64,000 nucleotides of DNA, from NCBI GenBank assembly GCA_009746045.1, contig RPFO01000310.1, positions 2,798,445 through 2,862,444 of the forward strand, written 5' to 3'. Made by a program: the position numbers and the translations under genes. Positions 32,601-43,448 of this stretch are shown here, one piece after another (position 1 is the first letter of the stretch; every line of letters starts with the position of its first letter). Under the pieces are notes generated by a model. The model ran no database searches, had not been told where the DNA came from, and saw nothing but the letters and a program-made list of their open reading frames with translations. The stretch comes from Mesostigma viride (Eukaryota > Streptophyta > Mesostigmatophyceae > Mesostigmatales > Mesostigmataceae).

Positions 32601-33282
32601 TGTTGCGAACCCGACCCTTGGAACGGGCGCAACAATGGAATAAACTATGTATTTTGGCTTGTTGTCATAGTCCGTAGGACTTTGGGACTCATTTCGGGAC
32701 TTAATTTGGGAATTGTCCCTTGGTCAGGACTTTTGTATGGAACTATGATAGTTTGTGTGATTCGGACCGGTTATTTTGGGCCTAGGTTGATGTACGAGAT
32801 CTTCTAGAGCTAGTAGGCCGGTGCAGTCGCGCCGCGCTGCGTACTTTATAGCTGGTTGAGATATTGTACCCATGGATTCTGTAGCCTGGCGAGGGTCGAT
32901 GTCGACCCGAGGATCTTGTGTGGACTGCATGTTTCGGAATTCTCTGGAAGGCCGGCGCCATGTCGGCGCCCCTTGCCAGCCTGGTGGCAGACCTAGGTGA
33001 AATTGGTCCGAGGACGAGAGTCTCGTCCTCTTGGTTCGGAATAAAGTGTGTGTTATCACCTGTCTGAACCTGGGGCATAATTCCAACTGCATTTGGTAGC
33101 TCCATCCTAAATGTGGATTGTGTAGATTAATGCAATATTAATCAACGCGAGCCGTAACAGGCCTAAAGCCACGCCTGTTCCGTTAATCCCACTCCCAGAG
33201 AGTGGTCGTGGTTAGCCAAGAAACCGGGAATAACCTACCTTAACAATAGGATCTTTCGCACGACCCAGATGGGTTCGTTACA
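32601..33282 (+). repeat. Chromovirus 3' LTR
   Basis: 682 nt, near-identical to 13169-13845. Followed by CATGC, the TSD. Confidence 0.92.
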
Positions 33283-35379
33283 CATGCGAACCCACTCGTA
33301 CAGACGGGTCCCACCCCAAAAGGCCAGCTTGCGCTGATCTGCCTCTACGACCTTGATCTGATGGAAGCCGCTACGCAAATCTAGCGACGACACATACTTG
33401 ACCTGGGGAGATATTTTATCCAAAACATCATCGACCCGAGGCATGGGGTACCTATCAACAGGAGTGTGCGCGTTCAGCTGACGCAGGTCAGTGGCCATGC
33501 GCATACCTGTCCACTCGCCTGTGATGGTATCCTTCTTGGGTGCGACCACCGTGGCAGCTGCATAACTGGAGGATGAAGCGCGGATGATCCCAGCTGCCTC
33601 TAGCTCTCGACAGTTAGCATCTACGAATTCCAGCTCAGCCAAGCTCAGCCTATGCTGCCGCCTGAATAAGGGCTGATCCGTATCTAGTGGGACCCCCATG
33701 CAGCCCCCGTTGTAGCACCCTAGTTCTTCACTGCTGAAAGCGAAAACTGAGCGTGCAGAATGCAACCAGTGCTCCATAGCCTTGCGTTGCGCGGCGGTGA
33801 GGTGCTCACCTATGGCCCATATGTGAGAGGCAGCAGGATCTGCGACTGCGGCACTCCTACTGTCGAGACAAGGCCCCTGGACAGCGGCATCGTGGAAAAG
33901 GGAAAATGCGGCTACACCGGGTGTGACGCTCACCTGCTGAATGGCACGGACTGCGCGACCAACCGATTGCTGCAGGGTGGGCGCTCCAGCGAACACCGTG
34001 CTGGACAACAAGGACGTCATGAGGATAACGCTCCATAGTTGAAGCAGCCGCGATCTCCATGGCGACCCAGTGCCGCTGGACGCTGTTGGCCGGACACCAG
34101 CCGCGTGGGCACTGACAGGCGGTGGCGGTGTGGGGATATCTCCCCCACCCTGGCGCACTTGCATTGCGGCCCGCAGAACATACCCAACCTGGAAGGCTGA
34201 CATGGCTTGCCCAACGAGAGACCACCTAGTGGCCTCTAAAACCCCCTCAGCGGCGGACGCCCCCACATGGAACCCCATGCTCACCTCCCGAAACTCAGCG
34301 GGCGGCTGCACCAACAAACCCGTACCGGTGTCCCATACCAAACCCTTGCCCCGGTCCCTGTAGGCCGATGACCCCTGGTAACTAACCAAGGTGGGAAGAG
34401 CGCACATAGGCTTACCTACGTGATTGACGGGCGCGTAAGGGTGCCGATCGGCGACGTCTACCCGCTGCGTGACCAAATGTGGTGGCAGCGCCACCTCCGC
34501 GGGCATGCCGTCGTGCTGTCGTGTGATCGCATCTACCACTGCCTGGATGGTGGTGGTGAGTGCAAGGTTGGTCCAGAATGCGCGGTACCTGTGGGTGAGC
34601 CCGCCCAATCCTGCATTGTCGCACGTGACTGGTGCCCCTAAGATGTCCACGATCTGGGCCCAGTCCTTCCTCACTACCTCGTGAGGGCTGTCGTCGGCCA
34701 CCACGTTCTCAAAAAGATACGCTAGTGGCTGGTCCTGCAGCTGCTGCAAGAGTCCAACGACTCGAAGCAGATCCCAAAACAACCCGCTCCTAGGATCCGC
34801 AAGCCCGCGTCTTACGCCGGCCTGACTCAACCCTTGACATTCCCAGCCCGCGAGGACGAGGTCTATCCTCTTGTGCCGCCTCAAAAGGCCTCGCACATGA
34901 ACCTCCCCAATAGCACGGATATCCTGAGGGCACTCCCCGAACGGATCTGTCCACGCAGACGGAGGGAACTGAGATGGATACAGGGCAGACAGCTGGGCAC
35001 AGTGATGCCTATACACTGCCCGAGCGGTAGGAGACGGCTCTACGGCGATCAACGTGTGGCACGTACCGCCTGCAGCGAGAAAGCCAGCCAGCCCCCCTCC
35101 CATCCCAGCAAACAATTCTAGCAATACAACCCCTTCGGACAAGACCCGCGACTCTGCCACAACATCGGCACTGAAGTTACCTTCGGTGGTCGCGACAGCC
35201 ACTTGTGACTGCGATTGCCGCGGGAGATGAGAGAGTTGTTGCTGCCGCACCGCGTTGGTGACGTGCTGACGCAAAAGGGCCTGCCGCGCTTGCGGCTGCT
35301 GTCGCGCCGCCCACGTGCTGTGCAATGAGGCCCGTCCCACCAGCGCTGTTGGGATGCACGGCCGATGCTTATCACGCAC
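33235..35379 (-). CDS. pol: Gypsy Pol with C5-cytosine DNA methyltransferase and RT
   Basis: 714 residues; the last 16 codons lie in the inserted LTR, so the native part ends at 33283. Methyltransferase domain, about 85-405: motif I LLELFAGMGGGLAGF (88-100), motif IV LAGWECQGLSQAG (Cys181; the usual Pro before Cys is Glu), motif VI FENVV (224-226), motif VIII THRYRAFWTN (Arg264, Arg266), and a late motif X-like RWSLVGQAMS (385-394, Gln for Asn). This set identifies a DNA C5-methyltransferase; the product would methylate cytosine. RT follows: FVDANCRELEAAGIIRASSS, MRMATDLRQLNAHT, VSSLDLRSGFHQIKV, then the break at YEWVRM. It is in the -1 frame to the protease, the change lying at a C6 run (35382-35387). 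Confidence 0.88.
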   Translation of the reverse strand: MRDKHRPCIPTALVGRASLHSTWAARQQPQARQALLRQHVTNAVRQQQLSHLPRQSQSQVAVATTEGNFSADVVAESRVLSEGVVLLELFAGMGGGLAGFLAAGGTCHTLIAVEPSPTARAVYRHHCAQLSALYPSQFPPSAWTDPFGECPQDIRAIGEVHVRGLLRRHKRIDLVLAGWECQGLSQAGVRRGLADPRSGLFWDLLRVVGLLQQLQDQPLAYLFENVVADDSPHEVVRKDWAQIVDILGAPVTCDNAGLGGLTHRYRAFWTNLALTTTIQAVVDAITRQHDGMPAEVALPPHLVTQRVDVADRHPYAPVNHVGKPMCALPTLVSYQGSSAYRDRGKGLVWDTGTGLLVQPPAEFREVSMGFHVGASAAEGVLEATRWSLVGQAMSAFQVGYVLRAAMQVRQGGGDIPTPPPPVSAHAAGVRPTASSGTGSPWRSRLLQLWSVILMTSLLSSTVFAGAPTLQQSVGRAVRAIQQVSVTPGVAAFSLFHDAAVQGPCLDSRSAAVADPAASHIWAIGEHLTAAQRKAMEHWLHSARSVFAFSSEELGCYNGGCMGVPLDTDQPLFRRQHRLSLAELEFVDANCRELEAAGIIRASSSSYAAATVVAPKKDTITGEWTGMRMATDLRQLNAHTPVDRYPMPRVDDVLDKISPQVKYVSSLDLRSGFHQIKVVEADQRKLAFWGGTRLYEWVRMCNEPIWVVRKILLLR

Positions 35380-36056
35380 AGCCCCCCAGCTGCCGTGACC
35401 TCCCCCATCCGTACCTCCACCACCGCGTCGCGCGAGCCAGCCTCGACCCGGTTGACCGTCGAGACACGCACTGCCCCAGTGTCCGAGCTGTAGCAGCTCA
35501 CCGGGATGCTTGCTTGGCGCATGGCGTCACCGTCTCTGTCAACGATGTACACCGCGCGGCCTTCCCACATGCGTACCTCGAGCCGCATGGGAAACATGAC
35601 CTCCATGCCGACCAGCACGTCATACGATGACTGCTCGGTCACAAGGGCATTCACAGGGATGCAGGCCATGTCGGATGGCCTGAGCGGGTTGAGGATGACC
35701 ATTACCTGGACCGCAGTCATGGCAAAGTTAGTCTCCATGCTTTGCTGTAGACTAACTGGTTTAGCGGCAGGGCCCTGCCAGCCCGCCACGGACACATGAC
35801 TGTCCCGCAGTCCGCCATTCTCCCTGGTTAGGTTGAGCAACTGGGCCAGCCGAGCACTGATAACGAGTGGCTGGGCCCCGCTGTCCAGTTTCACGACCAA
35901 TTCATGGTCAGTGCTGTAGACCACGTTGCTCAGGGGCTCCCCGTGCCCCTGCGCCTGAAACGCCATTGCTGGCTCGCCATCCGGATATGAGGTGACAGTG
36001 GGTGCCCTAGGCACCATTACAATTCGTTCAAGTGGCCCGCCGGAGCGGCTGTACAA
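35118..36056 (-). CDS. pol: Gypsy protease region
   Basis: The minus-strand frame holds LVVKLDSGAQPLVISARLAQ, an aspartic protease active site of DSGA type, and later SYDVLVGMEVMF, similar to the ILG-containing flap end. Past about 35380 the meaningful frame is that of the methyltransferase, so the last ~85 residues here are probably out of frame. Contains the 32-nt palindromic segment at 35726-35757, read through in frame as VSLQQSMETN. Confidence 0.75.
   Translation of the reverse strand: MYSRSGGPLERIVMVPRAPTVTSYPDGEPAMAFQAQGHGEPLSNVVYSTDHELVVKLDSGAQPLVISARLAQLLNLTRENGGLRDSHVSVAGWQGPAAKPVSLQQSMETNFAMTAVQVMVILNPLRPSDMACIPVNALVTEQSSYDVLVGMEVMFPMRLEVRMWEGRAVYIVDRDGDAMRQASIPVSCYSSDTGAVRVSTVNRVEAGSRDAVVEVRMGEVTAAGGLCVISIGRASQQRWWDGPHCTARGRRDSSRKRGRPFCVSTSPTRCGSNNSLISRGNRSHKWLSRPPKVTSVPMLWQSRGSCPKGLYC
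35726..35757. repeat. 32-nt palindromic segment shared with Copia-like LTR end
   Basis: Arms AGTTAGTCT and AGACTAACT (9 bp). Thirty nt equal, inverted, the last 30 nt of the Copia-like LTR (29580-29609). The whole matches an LTR collapsed by deletion between two TTAG motifs. Confidence 0.75.
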
Positions 36057-36059
36057 TTT

Positions 36060-36740
36060 TTCCCAGTGAGCGCGCTGCCAAGTGTACTTGTGGGCAAATT
36101 TTTAGGTGCCCCGTCACTTCGAGGTACTAAAAATTAGGCTACGGTACGAATTCAGCGAATTTCAGCGAATTTTCAGTCGAACCAAAGGAAGTGACGGCAA
36201 CTACCAAAAAGTTTCCGTTACGAATTTTCAGCCCAACACTCGCGCAAAATGAAGTGACGGCAACTACCAAAAAGTTTCCGTTACGAATTTTCACTCCCAC
36301 ACGTTTGCACAAGAGGAAGTGACGGCAACTACCAAAAAGTTTCCGTTACGAATTTTCAGTCCCACACTTCGCGCAAATTTTAGTAGGGCTGCACGCAAGC
36401 TACCTTTCAAAATTTTGCGCTAGTATGGAACGCATTTCATTCGTCTGGAGGAACGCTGCCCGCCAACTACCCCCGTTCAGAAAGTTCCGCCGAAATTTAC
36501 TTGAGATTTGGAAATCTGAACGTCCGCGCAAATTTTAGTAGGGCTGCACGCAAGCTACCTTTCAAAATTTTGCGCAAGTATGGAACGCAATTCATTCGTC
36601 CGGAGGAATGCTGCTCGTCAACTGCCCCCGTTCAGAAAGTTGCGCCGAACTTTACTTGAGATTTGGAAATCTGAACGTGCGGTTGGAGTTTCGCGGGGAA
36701 ACCCAAGTTCCCGAGTAATTCACCAATGACGCGCTTCGAA
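36060..36740. repeat. AT-rich tandem repeats between gag and protease
   Basis: Three copies of a 63-65-nt unit begin GAAGTGACGGCAACTACC at 36188, 36251 and 36316. Two copies of a 155-nt unit begin GCGCAAATTTTAGTAGGG at 36371 and 36526. Non-coding and far more AT-rich than the surrounding gypsy sequence. Could be an insertion or an expanded internal spacer of the element. Confidence 0.8.
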
Positions 36741-36750
36741 CACTTGCCCG

Positions 36751-37251
36751 CTAAAACCTAAGCAGCCGCTCCGGCTGGCCACTTAAACGAAACTTGATGC
36801 TACGCACGCCCGCTGCGCGTTGTCCAAGACACCATGAGCGACGTGACCCACGATTACCGAAGCCGATGCAGGGCGACATGCCCGACAAATGTGGCTGTCT
36901 CAGCGTTGTGCAACCGGCTACGGGCGTCCATTGTGTCAGCGTACCGCTGTACCTCTGACGCATGCGACCCGAGCACCTCCACGGCCCGCTGACCGAACCA
37001 CTCGACCACTTGCCGGGGAGTGTATGCAGGCGTGTCCACGACCGACGGCATAGGGTATAATGGCAACAACCTGCGCCGCTGCTCTGCCCCAGCAGGATTG
37101 TCGTGTTCCAGGGTGGAGCCGGTCCGAGCGGGAGCCATGCGAAAGGACTGAGGCAGCTGCCCCACAGTCTCACTTGGCTGCCCCACCTGAAACGACGGCG
37201 GTGCACGTGCTTGCTTCCCTCGCGCGCCAACTGCGTGGATGTCCAACGCCA
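36751..37251 (-). pseudogene. Gypsy gag-pol linker
   Basis: Minus-strand peptide overlapping the gag end (HNPAGAEQ...LYPMPSVVDTP, VVEWFGQRAVEVLGS). It probably joins the zinc-knuckle region to the protease. Frames change and the tandem-repeat block interrupts it. Confidence 0.45.
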
Positions 37252-39266
37252 TCACGTCGGCTGGCCGCCAGAAGTCCTCGTCCCTGTATTGAACCTGCGA
37301 TCCCCCATCCTCCCTTTCACGTCCCCCGCCTCGCCCGTCGGCTGAATGATGACCACCCCCGCGTCCACCTTCTTGTCCTCCACGTCCGCAAAGTGCACCC
37401 CCGGCGCTGGGCACTGCCCCGCCAGATGGGTGCGGACCGTTGCCGGGTGTGACTTCTTACACGCCTTGGGACAATCACGTTTGATGTGCCCATCCTGACC
37501 GCACAGGAAGCAGCCCGATTTGCGCGCATCTGTCCTACCCGTCTGTGAGGACGTGGCCCCCCCAGCTCGCGTCGGCGGAGCGGCAGCGTCCTTGTTGCCG
37601 CCAGCGGCGTTACCCTGGGTTGCATCATGCGATGAGGCGTTGCGAGACCCCCCTTGGTTCCTGCTAGCACCGTGGCCGCCTTGCGGGCGCGCTTGTCTTG
37701 TGGCAGACGACTCACCCGACTTGGCCTTGGTCAGCGCGTCGACCTTGGCCTGCAGCTCGGCCACCACCGTGCTTACCGAGATCCGGCCTTGCGCGTGTCG
37801 TCGCATCATGGCCCTGACCTCAATGCACAGTGACCGCAATCGCCACGGCTGGCCGTTGGGCGGCGTGGGCAGCTCCATCTCCTTGGAGCCTAGCGCTTGC
37901 AGCCATTTCTGACACGCCAGCTTTTCGGACCAGTCCTCCGCTTCGCCGGCGAACTCCATGAGGCGCTCGTAAGATTGCTCCGGGGTTTCACCCTCGGCTA
38001 TCTTGAAACTGCGCCACTCACGCTCTGCCTTGATGGTCTCCACCGGGTATTCCTGGCGAAGGAGGTCCCACAGTTCCTCTGCAGGGTCGACACCATACAT
38101 GATGTTGTCATAGTCGGGCTGGCCACGCCCGTCGAAGCCGAACTGACACGTCCGTGTGACGCGTGTACAGCGAGACCTCTCTCCACTGCTCCACCAGCCT
38201 AGCCACTCGCCTCAGCGTAAGGCCGTGAAAGAAGAAATGCATGTTGTTCATCACAAACTCATGCATTACAGCGCCTTGCGTAGTCATGTAATATTGCAGA
38301 TCAATCCATGACTTGTACGCGTTGTAGGCCTGCGCCAGCGTGGCCAGATTGCCGGTTGTGGAGAACTTCTCGCGCATATCCACCCGTGGTAGGGTGGGCA
38401 TCTTCGCGCCTTCAGGTATGAGGCGCACCCTTTGCGGGTACTGCACCCCATCGGCATCTTCCGGCGGTCGCTGAGCTGCGCGTCCCTGCGCCAGCGTGCT
38501 TGGGCGTGCTGCCTCCCGTACTCGGAAAGCCAGCGGCGTGGTTATGTCCTCCATGGGCGGAATGCGCCCAATTGGCACACTTGACCACCGTGCAGTCGAC
38601 CCGCCGGTCAGCGCCCCACCGCCTCGCCCAAACGGAATTGAGACCCCGCCTGGCAGCATGCGTCCTGGTGCACCCCTGCGTGGGTCCATCGCGCGCGCCA
38701 GCCCTGCCCCGTTCTCCTCGTGCAATCCGTCTCGCGCTTGATCGAAAGGCAGGCGCCTGGGCGCCAGCGTATACTCGCCCCGTGGCTGACCATCCGCCTC
38801 ACCAAGCAAGTCGTGTTGGGTTAGCGACCCAACCAAAACCCCCGGTTCCATCGAAGCCCTTCCCGCCGCATTACCTGAGGTTGGCGGCTGGTCCCGCTCC
38901 CTCGGCTCCGCGGCAACACCACTTGGGCCCGGCATCGTTGCCTGCCCGTCCCATGCATGGTGTGGACTGCAGATGACGACCCTCTACGGCCACCAATCTG
39001 TCGGTCACTTCCCGCATCTGCAGCGCCAGTTGCTGCTGCAACTGTTGCGACTGTTGCTGCATCTGCGCTTGCATCTGCGCGAACAGCGCCACCATACTCA
39101 GCGGCGCTTCTTGGTCGCGACTCTCACCCACTGCGGGTACGGCGGGAGGAATCCCGCCATTCGACCCCGGAGCGGACGTGTCGGCATCTGCTCTATTTGC
39201 ATCCGCCATGGCTCGAGTCTGCGCTCGCGTCAGTGGCATGCACCAGCTGACCGATGGGCAAAACAA
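37252..39266 (-). pseudogene. gag: Gypsy Gag, several frames
   Basis: Minus strand. 39266-38871 is an N-terminal piece with a Gln-rich coiled coil (AQMQAQMQQQSQQLQQQLAL). 38935-38108 holds a Pro/Arg-rich region and a capsid-like start (NLATLAQAYNAYKSWIDLQ). 38100-37252 has the capsid C-terminal part (WDLLRQEYPVETIKAEREWR) and one zinc knuckle CFLCGQDGHIKRDC. Frame changes at about 38900 and 38100 split one protein. Confidence 0.75.
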
Positions 39267-39270
39267 GAAC

Positions 39271-40815
39271 CAACAAGCCTAGGTTTCGCTGAGAAGAAGC
39301 AACAACCAAAGGCTTTATAACAGGCGTCAAGGGTAACGACTCGACTAGCCTGCCAGAAAAAAAGACAAGAGCCAGCAAATTCTGGCTAGTTCTATTTTCT
39401 TAAAATCTGTCTTGAGCAAGACACTTCCTTTACAAACTGTCAGCCAGGCCGTTCCCTGTACTGCTGATGGTTGATAAACACTAAAGCCAACGTCTTGGCT
39501 TCGAACAGAAGGAAGCAGACTACCGGGTAGTCTCTTCGAGTAACGTAAGGAGGGTTCTCAGCCGAGGACAAGGAACTGTCCCTCGTGCCTGATGACCACC
39601 TTAATGCTTTTGCCTCCCCTGCTATAGAACAATGTTTTCACAACACACACTTTGCACAGTCTGATGATGAAGCCGCACATGCGGAATTTATTGAGAAAGT
39701 TAATACAATTACAACACGTTGATAGTCTCAATATCGATGCACTCCATGCTCACGAGCCCGCAGTTAGGCAGCGCTCCATGACATGCTACCGGCCTTGCTC
39801 CCAAGGAAAGGGAGAAACACGAAGGCCACTAACGAGAGACTCGAAGAGACTACACGCTACGTGAGAGTCCTCTTCGACTATGAACCAAACCATTCGTCAT
39901 GCCACACGCATGACACACGCCACACTTGTCAGTCCAGCCAGGAATGCCAAAACTATCTTGCTGCCTGAACCATGCAAACAGAAACCGCATTCCAGTTGCC
40001 GTCCTGGCTTACTACCACACATGCCAACAAAAACAGGAAGGCATCCCGACAAATCTAAATTGCTACCCTGTTGCCGATCTCATCTCCTAGCTAGAGGCTC
40101 CGGCATTTCTGTCCCTGGGAATGTCCGGCATTTAGTCACGACCACCAAGGTCGAAGCATAATATCCTTCAAACAATCTGCACGCTCACACCTAATTGCGT
40201 GTGAGTGGCCCAGCAAACATTGCTTCTAATCTTTCCTTTCTAGAAGAAATCCCTTTGTAGGGCTGCCAGCGATTTCGCATTCATTCCAGCGATCTGGCTC
40301 CGCACCGCAAATTGTCCTTTTCCATTTTCTGTCCAGTCCTCATAACGTTGACCCGCTATTCTACACCACAAAGACACCTGGCCTGTCAATAGCCTCGGCG
40401 CTGTTGAAGTCCAGCAGTCCAGCTGCAGCTCCAGCTCCAGCTCCAGCTCCAGCTGTCCACTAACTCGCGTATGATCCTCTCGACGCTGCGCACTTGTGCT
40501 GCCGTCCGCTCAAGTACGTCAGTGCTGCGCGCCCAGCCGTGCCTGGCCCGGCGCGCGCGCACGTGCACTTTCGTCCGCTCTTATGCTGCAAGTGCTAGTG
40601 TCCCCCCCCCGGTCACTAGCCTTTGTCGAAAATGCGCAGAAAACAAATTCCTTGCGCACGTCACCGGTCTTGTGCATAGTGGGCGCCCGGATGACATAGC
40701 TCGCGTCCGTGACAGGTGGCACCCACGCCGAGTTATACCTCACCTACCAGGCCTATGAGGGTATAAGGAGCTGGTCCTTGAGCTCGTCGGCAAGGGCCCG
40801 GCGGTGGTTGACGTC
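39271..40815. other. No supported gene; upstream of gypsy gag
   Basis: Probably includes the 5' leader and LTR of the minus-strand gypsy, but with no second LTR I cannot define it. A short (CCAGCT)n run lies at about 40418-40452. Confidence 0.35.
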
Positions 40816-41376
40816 TCACCGGCCTAGGGCTTCTGGGGGACTGAAGCGACGCAGCACCAGGCCCGGCACGGCCCGGCAGTCGCGGCAAGCGCGGTCGATG
40901 GCCTCCCGTTGTTGTGCCTGCATGGCGAAGGTCTTCACAAGCTCCTGGAATTTCGTGGCGATGGCGTCAGTGGTTGAGGCGGTCGCTGACAGTCCGCAGC
41001 AGGTCCGCATAAGCTCGAGAGCGGCGGGAGGCCGCATCCTGGCAGGCTCGGCCGGCCGGGTGCATATGCGATGGTGGCCGTCTCAGGCTCCGCTAGATTT
41101 CTTTGGGACCTGTGTGGCCAGGGCCTCGGTGTGGGCCGGTGATGCCAGGCTTCAAGCACGCACGTTAAGCAAGTTGAGCACGCCGCACTTGCCCTCCACC
41201 CAGTGGTTTAGGCGAGAGACAAACGGCAGCGTGCGTCTCAGAGGCTGCCTGCGCCGCGGTGTGCAGTACCGTGAACTGAGGTTGGAGCTTGTGGACGACC
41301 TTGGTTTCCACATTGGAGACCCGCGGGCCTCCACACCGTGTTGAGCGTCGTGTTCAGCGAGGTCAGCTTCTCGGCG
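40816..41376 (-). pseudogene. Coiled-coil protein remnant
   Basis: Minus strand has TDAIATKFQELVKTFAMQAQ and, nearer 41340, LTSLNTTLNTV and VSNVETKVVHKLQPQF in changing frames. Heptad-like spacing suggests a coiled coil, perhaps a LINE ORF1, but no family is certain. Confidence 0.3.
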
Positions 41377-41935
41377 GGGTGGTTTTACCGGATTAGGATA
41401 CATTTTTTTGTCTAGGATACATTTGATGCACTGTGCAGTTTTCAGATGTGTTTGTGGGGGTTGATTGCGCCTAGCATGCATTTTATTGAAGCAATGAGTT
41501 TCCCAAGATATACATTATATAAACTAAGACAATTGACCCATTAACGCAATGAGACAACATCAATGAGACAACATATGCCAATTGAAGGCTGCCCGCAACT
41601 TTATTCCAAGTTCATTATTATATGATTCCAAGACCATAACTCTTCCAAGACCGTACATCTTCAAGATATAGCACTACAGACACCCACGCGGCTTCCGCGG
41701 TCATCACGCTCCTCCTCCAAGACAACTCAACCTTACAGGACGTTGGGCCATCATACGTCCGGAATAATTGTGTCACTTATTACATAACCAAACTTTTTGA
41801 GGGATCGCCATGGTTGCATGGTTTCAACACATGCGCCCTGCACTCATGTGCATCAAAGGTGTTGCGTAGTGCCAACTCAGTGTCAAAGAACTGATTCAAT
41901 AATATTTCCCGTATGGCCATGAAGGCCCACATGAG

Positions 41936-43300
41936 TTAAACATGGCCGAGAGTGATTGCATCATCCTTCTTGGCGACATCGGTCTTGACGACGTCGATGG
42001 GGAAGACGGCAGCACCTGCATGTGAACAAAAGAATCCATGAACTGTGGCATCCAAAGGCAACAACATATTAGCATCCCATTGAACACGAAGCCACGCTGA
42101 CCCGGCCATCCAGCCGCCCACGCAGCCACAGAGCCAGCCAGCCACGCAGTGACGCACCCACCCAGCCACACATCCACGCATCCACGCACCCGGCACCCCC
42201 CCCCCCCCCAGCCAGCCACGCAGCCACGCAGCCACGCAGCCACGCAGCAGCGCAGCCACGCAGCCACACAGCCACGCACCCTCCTTTCCAGCCACGCAGC
42301 CACGCAGCCACGCAGCCACGCAGCCACGCAGCCACGCAGCCACGCAGCAGCGCAGCTACACGCAGCCACACAGCCACGCACCCTCCTTTCCAGCCAAGCA
42401 GCCACGCAGCCACGCAGCCACGCAGCCACGCAGCAGCGCAGCCACGCAGCCACACAGCCACGCACCCTCCTTTCCAGCCACGCAGCCACGCAGCCACGCA
42501 GCAGCGCAGCCACGCAGCCACACAGCCACGCACCCTCCTTTCCAGCCAAGCAGCCACGCAGCCACGCAGCCACGCAGCAGCGCAGCCACGCAGCCACACA
42601 GCCACGCAGCCACGCAGCCACGCAGCCACGCAGCAGCGCAGCCACGCAGCCACGCAGCCACGCAGCAGCGCAGCCACGCAGCCACACAGCCACGCACCCT
42701 CCTTTCCAGCCACGCAGCCACGCAGCCACGCAGCCACGCAGCCACGCAGCCACGCAGCCACGCAGCCACGCAGCCACGCAGCAGCGCAGCCACGCAGCCA
42801 CACAGCCACGCACCCTCCTTTCCAGCCAAGCAGCCACGCAGCCACGCAGCAGCGCAGCCACGCAGCCACACAGCCACGCACCCTCCTTTCCAGCCACGCA
42901 GCCACGCAGCAGCGCAGCCACGCAGCCACGCAGCAGCGCAGCCACGCAGCCACACAGCCACGCAGCCACGCAGCCACGCAGCAGCGCAGCCACGCAGCCA
43001 CGCAGCCACGCAGCCACGCAGCCACGCAGCAGCGCAGCCACGCAGCCACACAGCCACGCACCCTCCTTTCCAGCCAAGCAGCCACGCAGTCACACAGTCA
43101 AACCCCCCTACACCCCCCCCCCACACACCCCCCCACCCCACCCACTCAACACTACACGAATGACTCACAAAGAACTGCTGCACCACCGATGATCCCTGCG
43201 GGAACTGCTCTGCTGCCGACGGTCCCTGCGAAAACTGCTGCAGTGCCGACAATGCCTGTGGAAACTGCGACATTGCCGACGCTGCCTGCGGGAACTGAAG

Positions 43301-43366
<66 letters not shown>

Positions 43367-43403
43367 AGTTGTTGCTGCAGTTGCTGCTGCAGTTGCTGCT
43401 GCA

Positions 43404-43448
<45 letters not shown>

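Larger units (their letters stand above)
13169..33282 (+). mobile_element. 20.1-kb Ty3/gypsy chromovirus with nested insertions
   Basis: Two LTRs (13169-13845 and 32601-33282) begin TGTTGCG and end GTTACA. They are flanked by the 5-bp duplication CATGC (13164-13168 and 33283-33287). A tRNA-iMet-type primer site follows the left LTR and a purine tract precedes the right LTR. Genes in order: RNase H1-like hybrid-binding ORF, gag, pol (protease, RT, RNase H, integrase), chromodomain, and an unrecognised ORF3. Removing the Copia-like element (7.65 kb) and the LINE (0.8 kb) leaves about 11.6 kb. The LTRs differ by very few bases as judged by eye, so insertion was recent. Confidence 0.92.
11906..39270 (-). 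mobile_element. Ty3/gypsy element encoding a DNA methyltransferase
   Basis: Minus-strand order is gag (39266-37252), a non-coding tandem-repeat block (36060-36740), protease (about 36056-35370), methyltransferase and RT (35379-33283), then, beyond the 20.1-kb insertion, the rest of RT and RNase H (13168-12241). Integrase and the 3' LTR are missing: the element stops at about 11.9 kb next to a LINE. I could not define a 5' LTR upstream of gag. Gag and RT are broken, but the methyltransferase frame is open. Confidence 0.75.

Noticed and set aside
41896-43273. Long ORFs of GCVAAWLR / HAATQPRS repeats
   Set aside because: Artifacts of an 8-nt minisatellite, which reads as the same peptide repeat in all frames.
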